The notes under the pieces were generated by a model. The model was given only the letters and a program-made list of their open reading frames with translations, made no database searches and was not told the origin of the DNA. A program made the translations under genes and the position numbers. Below, one piece after another: positions 16,761 through 28,800 of a stretch of 64,000 nucleotides of DNA. Location: assembly GCF_023715485.1 (NCBI RefSeq), contig NZ_JAMBOF010000006.1, forward strand, positions 186,001 through 250,000, written 5' to 3'. Position 1 is the first letter of the stretch. Each line of letters opens with the position of its first letter. The stretch comes from Mesobacillus subterraneus. Its GTDB lineage: Bacteria > Bacillota > Bacilli > Bacillales > Cytobacillaceae.

Positions 16761-17732
16761 ATGAATTTTTTTAAAAATAAAATAGTCATTTCCATATTAA
16801 TTTTGGTCGCTTTCACCTTTTTTAACAACACTACACTCTTTACAACAACGAATACCAAACCACGATTGCTTGCACACAGGGGAGTGGCGCAGACATTCAA
16901 CATGGAAGGAGTCACTGGTGAATCTTGTACAGCAGAACGCATTCACAAGCCTGAACATAATTATCTGGAAAATACCATTCCGTCAATGGATGCTGCTTTT
17001 ACAGCAGGTGCAGATATCGTCGAATTCGATGTGCATCCGACCACTGATGGTGAGTTTGTCGTTTTCCATGACTGGACACTCGAATGCCGTACAAACGGTA
17101 AAGGGGTTACAAGGGAACACAGCCTGTCCGAATTGAAAGCCCTGGATGTCGGTTATGGATACACAGCTGATGATGGCAAAACATACCCTTTTCGCGTTAA
17201 AGGTGTAGGGATGATGCCGACTCTGGGGGAAGTTTTGACAAACTTTAATGGTAAAGAACTTCTCATCCATGTTAAGAGCAATGATCCCACAGAAGGCAGG
17301 AAGCTCGGAAAGTACCTAAAAAGTTACCCCATAGAAACTGTGAAACATATTTCCGTATATGGAGGAGATGAGCCTATAGCCGCTCTGCAAAAGGAAATCC
17401 CGGAATTGCGCACAATGTCAAAGGAAACGATGAAAAGCTGTTTATTGCCATACATAGCGGTTGGCTGGACCGGCTACGTACCTGAAGCCTGTAAGTATAC
17501 CCAGCTGCATATACCTGAAAAAATCGGTCCATGGCTTTGGGGGTGGCCGGAAAAATTCGTTCAACGGATGGAGAAAAACGATTCAAGAACAATTATCGTT
17601 GGCGGAAACGGCAGCGGATTTTCGGAGGGTTTTGATTCACAAGATGACCTGAAGCGGCTCCCTGAAGATTTTTCCGGATTCATATGGACTAATAAAATCG
17701 AAAAAATGGCTCCGGCTGTAACAAATCCTTAG
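16761..17732 (+). CDS. Secreted or anchored glycerophosphodiester phosphodiesterase
   Basis: 323 residues. An N-terminal hydrophobic segment (IVISILILVAFTFF) acts as signal or anchor. The GDPD domain starts with LLAHRGVAQTF (His39, Arg40), followed by YLENTIPSM and EFDVHPTTDGEFVVFHD, which carries the metal-binding Glu and Asp and the second catalytic His. A roughly 30-residue insert with one Cys sits between AHRG and ENT. It should hydrolyse glycerophosphodiesters to glycerol-3-phosphate and an alcohol outside the cell. GGAGG lies 7 bases before the ATG. The DMT-type transporter gene follows after 35 bases. Confidence 0.85.
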   Translation: MNFFKNKIVISILILVAFTFFNNTTLFTTTNTKPRLLAHRGVAQTFNMEGVTGESCTAERIHKPEHNYLENTIPSMDAAFTAGADIVEFDVHPTTDGEFVVFHDWTLECRTNGKGVTREHSLSELKALDVGYGYTADDGKTYPFRVKGVGMMPTLGEVLTNFNGKELLIHVKSNDPTEGRKLGKYLKSYPIETVKHISVYGGDEPIAALQKEIPELRTMSKETMKSCLLPYIAVGWTGYVPEACKYTQLHIPEKIGPWLWGWPEKFVQRMEKNDSRTIIVGGNGSGFSEGFDSQDDLKRLPEDFSGFIWTNKIEKMAPAVTNP

Positions 17733-17767
17733 TAAAGATAATGAGAAATGAAACAAGGGGTGACTGA

Positions 17768-18739
17768 ATGGGACCGATACTGTTAGGCGTTTTAGCGGCT
17801 TTCTTTTTTGCCTTTACTTTTGTTTTGAACCAATCGATGGAGTTATCAGGCGGAAGCTGGATTTGGAGCGCTTCACTAAGGTACATTTTCATGGTGCCAT
17901 TCCTGCTGGCAATAGTCGCGGCGAGGAAGAACTTAAGCCAATTAATCCAGGTAATAAAAACGAACCCCTTACCATGGATGCTCTGGAGTTTTGTGGGCTT
18001 TGTTTTATTTTATGCACCATTAACCTACTCTGCTGCTTATTCACCAGGCTGGCTGATCGCAGGTACCTGGCAGGTTACGATTATATCGGGTGCCTTGCTG
18101 ACACCGTTATTTCACGAAAAGATCCAGACACCATACGGATTGATTAATGTCCGCGCTAAAATCCCGTACAAAGGTGTTGGGATGTCCCTGATCATTCTGT
18201 TAGGGATTATCCTGATGCAAGTGGAGCATGCAAGGCATATCCCACTCGAAAAGGTATTCCTGGGGGTATTGCCAGTAATGATAGCTTCATTTGCTTATCC
18301 ATTGGGAAACAGGAAAATGATGGACGTCTGCGAGGGAAGATTGGATGCTTACCAGCGTGTCCTGGGAATGACACTGGCAAGTTTGCCATTTTGGATCCTT
18401 CTTTCGTTATACGGTTTATATACTGTGGGACCGCCGACGATGAACCAAAGCTATCAATCTCTTTTAGTAGCTATAAGTTCTGGCGTGATTGCTACCGTAC
18501 TATTTTTTAAAGCAACTGATCTTGTTAGGGGAAACATGCAAAAACTAGCTGCGGTAGAAGCAACTCAGTCAATAGAGGTGCTTTTTGCGTTAGCTGGTGA
18601 ATTCATTATTTTATCAATGGCTTTGCCTGCATTAATGTCATGGGTTGGCATTTCCATCGTGATGGCAGGCATGGCACTCCATAGCTATTCATCCCACAGC
18701 ACCAAGGAAGATCATATCAAAGGTCAAAAAACTGCATAA
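17768..18739 (+). CDS. DMT-superfamily multidrug efflux-type transporter (EmrE-like family)
   Basis: 323 residues with ten helices in the drug/metabolite transporter layout. It opens with ILLGVLAAFFFAFTFVLNQSMELSGGSWIWSASLRY and has the second-repeat FFKATDLVRGN region. This matches the multidrug resistance efflux transporter family common in Bacillaceae rather than the ordinary EamA exporters. Substrate not readable. AAGGGGTGA lies 4 to 5 bases before the ATG. It follows the phosphodiesterase gene closely and precedes the Clp-N/GNAT gene by 45 bases. Confidence 0.75.
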   Translation: MGPILLGVLAAFFFAFTFVLNQSMELSGGSWIWSASLRYIFMVPFLLAIVAARKNLSQLIQVIKTNPLPWMLWSFVGFVLFYAPLTYSAAYSPGWLIAGTWQVTIISGALLTPLFHEKIQTPYGLINVRAKIPYKGVGMSLIILLGIILMQVEHARHIPLEKVFLGVLPVMIASFAYPLGNRKMMDVCEGRLDAYQRVLGMTLASLPFWILLSLYGLYTVGPPTMNQSYQSLLVAISSGVIATVLFFKATDLVRGNMQKLAAVEATQSIEVLFALAGEFIILSMALPALMSWVGISIVMAGMALHSYSSHSTKEDHIKGQKTA

Positions 18740-18784
18740 GTGAATCCAATTGGCCGCTAATAATTTTAGGGAGGTGACTTCTTG

Positions 18785-19633
18785 ATGGTTTTAACGAATG
18801 TAAAGCTTACAAGACAAATGGAAAAAGCATTCATGCTTGCAGAACAAGAGTGCCTTAAGGAAAATATTCATTGTTTATATCCAATGCACTTATTGATCGG
18901 CTGTTTGGATGAACCTTCCTTTCCTGTAAAAGAAGCCTATGAAAAAAGCGGGATTGATATTGATTTGATTAGAGAATCAATCATTGATGAAGCTCGGGAT
19001 TTTTCATTAGCAATCTGCGAACCTTTTAAAATTCCGTTAAGCCAAGGAACCATACAGGTCATCGACCAAGCAATAAAAAATATGGTCAACTACAATCAAA
19101 TTTTTCTTAATGAGGGGCATGTACTGAAGGCAATCATCACTACTGGGCATGCAGATGGACTTTTATCAGAGGAGCAAAAACAAGCTCTCATTACCTTCTC
19201 GGTTGTTTCAAGGGATATGTTGCTGAATCTCACTGACTACGTGTCTCCTGAAACTAGCTACAAAAATATAAGGAAAGCAACCAAAACTGATGAAGAAGCA
19301 TTAAGAAGGTTTATTGACGAAGAATTTTCCGGTCGCTGGAATGAATCGATTAAAAAAGGATTATCAGCAGATGAGCCCCCGATTTTCGTCGCTTTGGATT
19401 CTACAGGCAATATAGTTGGCTTTGCAGCGTTCAATGTTACAAAAGGCAATGGATATTTTGGTCCAATGGGTGTCTCTATTAGAAAAAGAAATGAAGGGAT
19501 TGGTGAATCGCTGCTTCATCAAACTCTGGATAAAATGAAACTCCTGGGTTACAAAGAAATAATTATTGGCGAGGCAGGGCCGATTGAGTTTTATGAAAGA
19601 GCATGCGCTGCTAAAGTTATTCCTGTTGATTGA
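18785..19633 (+). CDS. Clp-N-like domain fused to a GNAT acetyltransferase
   Basis: 282 residues from the ATG at 18785, 7 bases after GGGAGGTGA. Residues 1-145 look like a double Clp-N repeat: MEKAFMLAEQECLKENIHCLYPMHLLIGCL, then NQIFLNEGHVLKAIITT, as at the N-terminus of ClpC and in ClpS-independent adaptors. Residues about 155-282 are a GNAT domain (IRKATKTDEEALRRFIDEEF, VGFAAFNVTKGNGYFGPMGVSIRKRNEGIGESLL, AGPIEFYERACAA). The combination suggests an acetyltransferase that binds a partner through the Clp-N fold; this is inference. Followed by a terminator. Confidence 0.8.
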   Translation: MVLTNVKLTRQMEKAFMLAEQECLKENIHCLYPMHLLIGCLDEPSFPVKEAYEKSGIDIDLIRESIIDEARDFSLAICEPFKIPLSQGTIQVIDQAIKNMVNYNQIFLNEGHVLKAIITTGHADGLLSEEQKQALITFSVVSRDMLLNLTDYVSPETSYKNIRKATKTDEEALRRFIDEEFSGRWNESIKKGLSADEPPIFVALDSTGNIVGFAAFNVTKGNGYFGPMGVSIRKRNEGIGESLLHQTLDKMKLLGYKEIIIGEAGPIEFYERACAAKVIPVD

Positions 19634-19645
19634 TATAGTGAAACT

Positions 19646-19672
19646 GAAAGGCCATATTAATGGTCTTTTTTT
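19646..19672 (+). terminator. Rho-independent terminator
   Basis: GAAAGGCCAT and ATGGTCTTT enclose a short loop, followed by a T-run. It separates the Clp-N/GNAT gene from the giant protease gene. Confidence 0.75.
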
Positions 19673-19830
19673 CATAGCTTCTGTCTCGATAATATTTCCT
19701 ATATATTACAAAAATAGTAATACTATGGAATCATTTTTATTAAAATAGATTTAATATTCAAAAATTTAAAGGTATTTACAAAATTTTGCAGTATTTTTTC
19801 GTTAATCATATTTTCTGGGGGTGCAAGTAA

Positions 19831-22800
19831 TTGAAGTTGACAAAGAAGAAAACTGCAAGAAAACTTTCTACAATGATGCTTGCTTTGCTGATGGTAATCT
19901 CTACATTTACCCCACAGCTGGCATATGCTTCTGTAGAAAAACCAAAAAGTTTCTCTGAACAAGAACTAACACTCGAAAAACAACGGGAAAAGGCCTATGA
20001 AACAGGGGAGGAACTGCCAGAATCAACAGCGAAGACAAGAACTGGAAGTGAAGAGTTGACCAACCTGCTTAATGGTCTCGGGATTGAGCCACCGCCTTTA
20101 AAAGGTGAAACTGAAGCAGGGACAGGCGATGAGAAAGATAAAGCAGCTAATCTTCTAAAAGCATTTGAAAAGGAACAGGAAGTCAATGTCATCATCAGGA
20201 TGAAGGACAAACCAGACCTCACCCAGATCTATCCTCAGGTAAAAACAAAGAAAAACCGCTCAGAAAAAATCCAAACCATCCAGGATCACCTCAAGGATAA
20301 AGCAAAAAACTCACAAAAAGGAATTCAGCAGGCATTAACTGCTCTCGAAAGCAAAGGGAAAGGGAAACAGAAAGATTCACTATGGATTATTAATGGTATT
20401 ACGGCTTCAATTACAATTGAGGCCCTAAATGAATTACAAAAGCGTGATGATATCGCGGAAATATCACTTGACGAAACGCTAAGTTTGCCAGAAGTAAATG
20501 TGGAGGAGAACCCGCCTCGTATGCCTCAGTGGGGACTCGAAAAAATCTTTGCTCCGCAGGTATGGGGAGAATATGGGTTAAAAGGAGAAGGAATTGTCGT
20601 CGGAATCATGGACTCCGGCGTTGATGGCAACCATGAAGCGCTCAAGGGAAATTACCGTGGCCGGGATGGTAACCATCAATATTCGTGGATCGATTTATCA
20701 GGAGAAAAGTATGAAAGTCCAAATGATGGGTATGGACATGGGACTCATGTTGCGGGAACAGCAGTTGGCGGAGGTTCTGGAGAACCAATCGGGGTGGCTC
20801 CGGAAGCTGAATGGATCGCAGCAAAAATTTTCAACGATGGAGGATCCACGACTCTATCTGCAATTCACCAGGCATTTCAGTGGTTCATGGCACCAGGCGG
20901 GGACCCAACAAAAGCGCCGCATGTAGTCAACAACTCATGGGGCAATTCAAATGCTTATAACCTTGAATTCTATGAAGATGTCAAAGCTTGGGTATCAGCA
21001 GGTATATTTCCATCTTTTGCTGCAGGGAATGACGGACCGGGTTCACAGACAATCGGTTCCCCAGGAAGCTTTCCACAAACCTTTGCAGTTGGAGCAACTG
21101 ATATTTTCGATCAAACAGCATCCTTTTCAAGCCGTGGACCAGTGTTCTGGAAAGATGAAAATGGCCAGGAACAAAGGATCATCAAACCTGATATTTCAGC
21201 ACCAGGACATAAGATTTATTCTGCATGGCCGGCCAAATTGAATGAAGGAAAATACAACACTATCAGCGGGACATCCATGGCCACTCCACATGTCTCTGGG
21301 GCAGTGGCATTACTGCTGCAGGCGAATCCAAACCTGACAGTTGACCAGGTAAAAGAACTGCTAAAGCGGACTTCAAGGGTTGAACCACATATGGGAAACT
21401 TGCCTAATGACTCCTATGGAAGCGGAATCATGAATATATACCAGGCAGTGACTGAAGCCGCCTTTGCAGGTGAACTCACAGGCAAGCTTACAAATAAGGA
21501 TGGGAAGACTATCGGAGGGAAGCTTGAAATAAAAGAAAAAGGAATTTCCTATAACATCGAAGACGAAGGGGATTTCAGCTTTAAGATCAGGGAAGGCAGC
21601 CATAAAGTCAGGATCACAGCCTTCGGCTACAAAGATTTCGAAACTACAATCGAGATAAAAAAAGGCGAAGCACTTACGGTTAATTGGGTATTGGAGAATG
21701 CCCAGACATTTTCTCTATCGGGAAAAGTAACGGATGAAAATGGGAAAGCTGTTCCTTATGCGTATGTAAGAGTAAATGGGACACCGTTACCAATATATCG
21801 TACAGATTCAAACGGGACATTTGAGGTCAAAAATCTGCCTGCTGGCAAATATGTCCTCCAGCTTACAGGCGAAGGAATAAACGGCTTGCCGAAAGAAATT
21901 GAGGTAGACAAGGATACTTCCCTCGAATTGAAAGTCAACAATAAGACATCAACGTTCAATGGTCACTGGGGGATGGCAAACGGCAACATGCATCGTAATG
22001 CAGTCTCAGCAAACGGGATAGACCTTGATGCACTTGAAAAAAGCTGGGAGTACGATGCCTCAGGAAAAGGGAAAATCTTATTTTCCACTCCTGCCGCGGC
22101 AACGAACAAAGTGGTCCTGGTAACTGACAGCGGTTATGTGGTAGCGCTTGATTCAGCTACTGGTAAGGAACAATGGACCGTAAAAATCGGAAACACGAAT
22201 AGATCGTCACCTACGATTGCAGGAAATACTGTATATCTGTCAGGCGGGGAAGACGGGAAGATCTATGCCCTGGATTTGAAATCTGGAAGCATTGTTTGGA
22301 CTACTGATGTTGGATCTATGGCAATCTATGAATCTCCAATATTCCTTGATGGTACTCTGTTTGTCGCATCAGATCTGACAGATAACGCAAAGCTAAACGC
22401 ATTAAATGCAGAAACTGGTGAAAAGAAATGGAGTGTAGCTCTCGGTGCTCCAACCTATTTTGGGCCAAGTGCAGGGGATGGGATGCTATTTATCGGAAGC
22501 TATGATAATCAAAAGCTAAGGGCGCTTAGAATCGAAGATGGTTCCGAGGTATGGAACAAAACGCTCGTAAATGAAGGAGTTGCCTCCAAGCCGGTATACG
22601 ACAATGGGACACTTTATCTGGCAGGCACCAATTTTAACACTGGAGGAGGTACCCTTTATGCCCTTGACGCCAAGACAGGAGAAGAAATCTGGAACGCTGA
22701 GGGAATAGGGGATACACAGGCTGGTTCTCCAATCGTCTATGAAAATATTGTCGTCATCGGTTCTGCGGCACAGCCAGCACTGCGTGCGTTCGACGCTGAA

Positions 22801-25800
22801 AATGGACAACTGCTTTGGGAAAACCGTTTAGTTGGCACAACCCTGAACAATGGTTCAGTTTCCGCCAATGGACTCTTATTTTTTGCAGGCACAAGTGGAA
22901 ACCTCTCCGTGATAGATGTATACACCGGTGAAAGATTGAAAGATTTCAGCCTCCCTGTCTATAGTACGTCCGGGATTCCAATTCTGGCAGGTCAGGTTAT
23001 TGTTCCTTACCAGACTGGGGTCCAAAGCTTTAAGGCGCCAGGTACAATAAAAGGTGCACTTAAGGATAGCGGTGGAAAGGCTGTCAAGGGTTCTGTCACT
23101 GTAATTGAAACGGGAGAATCTGTCAGCACAGATGAAAATGGAAGCTTCTCATTGAAACATACGCCTGGTGATTACACAATAAGAATTTCCTCTTATGGTA
23201 AAAAGCAGATTACAGAGAAAGTAAAGTTCGCCTCAGGTTACCAGTATACTAAAAATTATGACCTAGTAGATGCAGACAAGGGTTCATTCTCCATGCTAGT
23301 AAAAGATAAGCGAACGAATCAGCCTTTAGAGGGAGCATTGATCAAATTTTCGGATTCACCAGTAGAGGGGAAGACAAGCAGTGATGGATCCTTTACCCAA
23401 GAAGAAGTATTTGAAGGAAATTACTTTGCGACGGTTGCTTTAAATGGCTATAAGCCAGGCAGCGTGGAAATCGTTGTCAAAGCTGGTGAAAAAACTGAAA
23501 TAAAATACGAATTGCAGCCGATCGACATTGCTGTCCTTAACGATTATAAGAGTGAAATTACCAGCCTGTTGAATGTCAATGGATACATCGCCGAAGAACG
23601 CGGCTGGGATGTGGTGGAAGATATCGGCCGGTATAAGGTCCTCTACTTAAACGGCAGCTATGGTTCAGATGGAATCAAGCCTACAGAAGCTCAATTTAAA
23701 GAATTGGCGGAAAAGGCAAAGAATAATAATGTAAGCATCATTTTCACTGACCAGTGGGGAGCAAATTATGGATCAATCCACCATTTGAAAGATTTCTTGC
23801 AGAACCCTAAAGAGCTTGGGCACGATTATGATGGCGGTGAAGTGAGAATCCAGGTTGAAGCAGAACATCCTATTTTCAAAGGATATAAACCTGGGGACAG
23901 AATAAATGTATTAGAAAATAACGCTGACTTTGCATGGTTTAATCAGTATTCCGGCAGGACAATAGGAAAAATCGGCAATACTGACCAGGGGTTTGTAGGA
24001 TCAGGTGTCGCTTATAATGCAGTATCAGAAGATAGCGCCCATTTATTATTGTCCAGCCATGCTTCCGTTCTTTGGGAATCAGCAAAAGGATGGCTGCGCG
24101 GGCAACAGCAGATTCTCTTCAACAGTATTGATTTTCTTTACAACGCGAAATTCGGAAAAATTTCGGGTACAGTAACCAACGCAGCAGGTGAACCTGTCGA
24201 AGCGAATATTGAAGTGATGGAAACTGGCGTGAAAACGCAGACGGACGCTAATGGAAACTTCACAATATTCCATGATCCAGGTGTCTATAAACTCGAAATC
24301 CGTTCCAAAGGTTTAGGTTCAAAATCGGAAACTGTAACAGTGGCTAAAGGAGCACCTGCAAATGTCCTGATTGCCCTGGGGGAATCGGAGAAAGGATTGC
24401 TGACAGGGCTGGTAACGGATTCTATTTCTGGTATGGAACTACAGGATGTCAATGTTGCAGTGAAAAACGAAGCAGGGGATCTTATCGCTGAAGTAAAAAC
24501 TGCAGCGAATGGACGATATCAAGTATCAGGGTTAGAAGAAGAGGTGTATGAAATTTCATTCAGCAAGGCGGGATACATCGCCCATTCACAGAATGTCGAT
24601 GTCGCACGCCATTCGGGCGATCTTGATATCCAGCTTCATACGATGCCATCCGTGGGAGTTGTGGGAGATTACTATTCATCTGATAAAAATTTCAAGGCTC
24701 TTTTTAATGAATTAGGTGTGAATGTCTTAGATGTGCAGCCTGCTGATTTGGTGAAAAGGATGGCTGAATTTGATGTTATCTTCTTTAATGACCCAATCTC
24801 CTCAGCTATTTCCGATGAGATGATGGAAGCGGCAGACAAAGCACAAACAAGCTTGATTTTTGGTGATGCTGTGTGGGGTGGAGGCATAAAGCAGCTCGTG
24901 AACGTCAGAAAGGATCCAAAAGAACTGAAAACGATAAGGAAAACTACAGAAGCAGCCCAGTATAAGGTACTCGAGGAGCATCCGATCTTCAATGGATCAA
25001 AGGTAAATGATCTCATTGACATCCTTACACCAGCAGCCAGCTATGTCGGATATTTCAAAGATTACAGCGGCTACCCTCTTGCTGAAATCAAACATGAAGG
25101 ATCAGATGATACACATGGTCTGGGTATTGCTTATAAACCAAGATCTGCGGGCAGCGTCGAATTGCTGATGAGTGGACATGGTTTTGCCTATTACCACGGA
25201 GCGAAAGACTATACCGAGGAAGGGAAACAGCTGCTCGTCAACTCCGTTCTCTGGGCGGCAAATGTAAACTTCCCGGTTGTAAGCGGTACAGTTCTTGATG
25301 AAGAAGGCACTCCATTAAAGGCCGATATCAAGGTAAAGGGGCAGCCTTTCCAAACCAAGTCAAACAGTGTGGATGGCAGTTTTTCAATTGCAATGTTGTC
25401 AGGTGAGTATGAAATTGAAATCAGTGCTTTTGGCTATGCCAATAAAACAATAAAAGTGACGGCCGAAAAGGATAGTGAACCTAAAACGATTCAGATGGAA
25501 GCATCTGGAAATATCGGTTCAATTTCTGGTTCAGTCGAGAACCTCAAGGATGGAAATGCAGTTGAGGGAGCAATACTTACGGTATTAGACAAACCGAGAG
25601 AAGCTGTGACCAATGTCCAGGGCCAGTACAGCATTTCAAAAATTGAACCTGGAGATTATATGTTAAGGATTGAAAAGGAGGGGTATGTACGACAGGATAT
25701 TGCGGTGAAAATCACGGACAATCAGAAGGCTTCCCTAAAGGTAAAACTAAGGCCATCACCGACAGTGGGAATCATAGGGGACTTGACTGCTTCTGGCACC

Positions 25801-28800
25801 ACTTATAAGCAATATCTTGAGGAAAGAGGATATAAGGTACTTTACCTGGATTATAAAGATATAGCTAAATTGGATGAAGTAGATCTTGTTTTTGCAAACT
25901 CTGATTATAAACCTGATGTTATACCGTCGAAAGAGGTATTTTTGACATTCCAGAAAGCACTAGATGAAAAGAGGAAATCCGTTATCTGGACCGGTCAGGC
26001 TGGAGCCCGTGGTTCAATCCGCTACCTTCAGGAATTCTTGAACGATCCGAAAACAATTTATGAACATAACAACAGGCCAGGGGCACAAGGAACAGTACTG
26101 GCAGAACATCCATTGACATCCGGTTTTAAACCGGGAGAAACAATCGCGATTCCTGGCAAGTCCGGTTATTATTATGGGTTCGATGGATACTCTGGCAAAA
26201 CAATCGTGGATTTCTCCCATAGTGGAACGGGTGAGAAGGGCAGCATGGTTGCGTACAAAGGCAGGACAACCGATTCAGTAGAAATCCTGCTTGCCAATAT
26301 GACGATCAGTCATGTTTTCAAACCAAATGATTCTTTTGACCCGGCCAGGGAACGCCTTTTGGCTAATGCATTGAACTGGGCTCTCGACGAAAAGGAAGCA
26401 CTCGTCGGTGAATTACATGGTATTGTCATGAATGAAAGCGGCCCTTTAAAAGGTACAGTCACAGTCACAGTAAAAGAAACAGGAAAGAGCTATCAAACGG
26501 ATGACAAAGGGAAGTTCTTTGCCGCTTTGGAGGAAGGAACATATACCCTTACTGTTGAAGCATTCGGTCATTCAGCAAAGGATTTCACAGTAACCTTAAA
26601 AAATGGAGAGGCAGCTGCCGAAAACTTCATCATCAAATCTGTAGATTCCGGTATTCTAGCTGGCAAAATTGTAGATACAGCTACTAAAGACCCCGTTCCT
26701 GAAGCCAGGGTAGAGGTAATTGGCACACCTGTGACAGTAAAGGCAAATGAGGAAGGTAAATTTCAAGCGACACTTCCTGCTGGCAGCTATGAAGTAAAGG
26801 TAATCGCAACAGGATTTAAGCCGGTTTTCCAGACTGTGGAAATTGTAACCCGTGAACAAACAGAAATAAATGTCTCTCTTGTTGTTGCGGAAAAAATTGC
26901 CGTGCTGGCGAATCCGTATCAAAAGGATAAGATCTTGCCATTCCTTGAATCAAATGGATATGACTTTGATTTCTATCCTTATGCAGAATACGAAAGCTTG
27001 ATAGAGAATGTACCAAATTACAAATTAATCATCGCCAATGACACATCTTATTATATGAAGGATGACCGATTTAAAGCGATGGTCGAAAAAGCGAATGAAA
27101 ATGAAGTCAGTATAATGTTTACTGCCATGTTTGGTGGAGTTATCGGAGATTTAAGGGATGCATACGGAGATCCGGAAGAACTTGTGAACAGTTATGTCGA
27201 CAAGGAAATCAACCTGAGAGTGGAAGAAAGCCATCCGATTCTCAAAGGATTGAATAAAGGAGATGAAGTTCCTTTCCTTTTAAATCCGAAAGGCGCTGTA
27301 CAGTATTCTGTCTATAAAAACTACAGCGGCACTACCCTTGCTACTCTTACCAATCCCGCTAAAGGAGATCTTGGAAGTACGATCGGCTACAAATTCAGTT
27401 CATCGAACAGCGTCCACATTCTATTGTCCGCTCTGCAAATTGGCAACTACGGGCAGCCAAATGACAGATGGACGGAAAATGCAAAGGCGATTTACTTAAA
27501 TGCTATTGATTATGCGTTGACAGCAAGCCAGGGTGAACTCAAAGGAGCAGTAGTAGACAGCCAAGGAAAACCAATTGCAGGGGCATTAATCACCATCGAG
27601 GGAACCAGCCAAAAGACAACAACCAACGCAGCTGGTCAGTATAAGTTTGGCATCGGTGCTGGCGATTATGAATTGAAGGTACAGGCAAGAGGGTTCGCCG
27701 AGCAAACAAAACAGGCGAAAGTTGCAGAGCTGGGAAGCAGTGTAGAGCTGAATTTTACGCTTGAAGCAATTGATGGTTCCGACTTGAATGGAATGATCAC
27801 CGGCAAGAAAGGTAAAGAACCAGTGGCCGGGGCTTCACTAACACTGATGCCTAAAGATGATGCAGATTTTAAAATGGAAATTGCCAGTAAAGAAGACGGG
27901 ACCTTCACATTTGAGAATTTGCTGCCTGGAGACTATACCATGAATGTACTTGCAGAAGGTTATCTGCAGGAAACATTCGATGTTGTGATCGGAACAGAAG
28001 ATAAGAAATTCAACCTCGAGCTAAATGCATTTGAAGCTGCTGTGCTGGGTGATGTCAACGGTTCACTGACAGGATTGCTTAACGAGCAGAAGCTCTATGC
28101 AGAAGAAAAAGCCTGGGATATCTTAGGGAACGTAGGTGCCTACGATGTTATTCTTGTCAATACGGGCAAAGGAACTAAGGAACAGTTTGAGCAGCTGATT
28201 AAAGAGAGCGATGAACATAAGACAAGCCTGGTATTCACTGGAACATGGGGCGTCGCTGAAGGTTCGATCCAAAGACTGAAAGAAAATCAGGGCAGTCCGG
28301 AAATGGATCAACAAGGATATAATGAAGGAGCAATATATGTCGAGGCCGCAGATGGACATCCGTTATTTGAAGGAATCAATGCAGACAATAACGGCAAAGT
28401 TAAAATCCATGCAGCGAAGAGTCCTTACTCAACCTTCAAGAATTACACCGGTATTCCTATCGCAAGCCTATATGTAGACGATGAGAGCAAAGGTGATTCG
28501 ATTGCATATGAATACAGAAGCAAAGAGCACATGCACCTTTTGATGTCTTCCTTTGCGGTAACGAATATCATCGGTCCAGACTATGGATGGACTCAAGATG
28601 GCAAGCAGTTGTTCGTAAATGCACTTCGCTGGTCAAAGGATGCAGACCAGGAAATTCCTGAAGAGCCAACATGGGCTAAAGAGGAACTCATGGTCAAGAA
28701 TGAGCCAGCATTAATAGAAGGCAGTGCAGAGCTTGGTACGACAATCAATATTTATGAACAGCATGGCAATGACGTATCTCTGTTAAAATCGGTCAAAACT

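Noticed and set aside
24672-25022. Antisense frame of 116 codons inside the giant protease gene
   Set aside because: Shadow frame of a conserved repeated module; no ribosome binding site and low-complexity composition.
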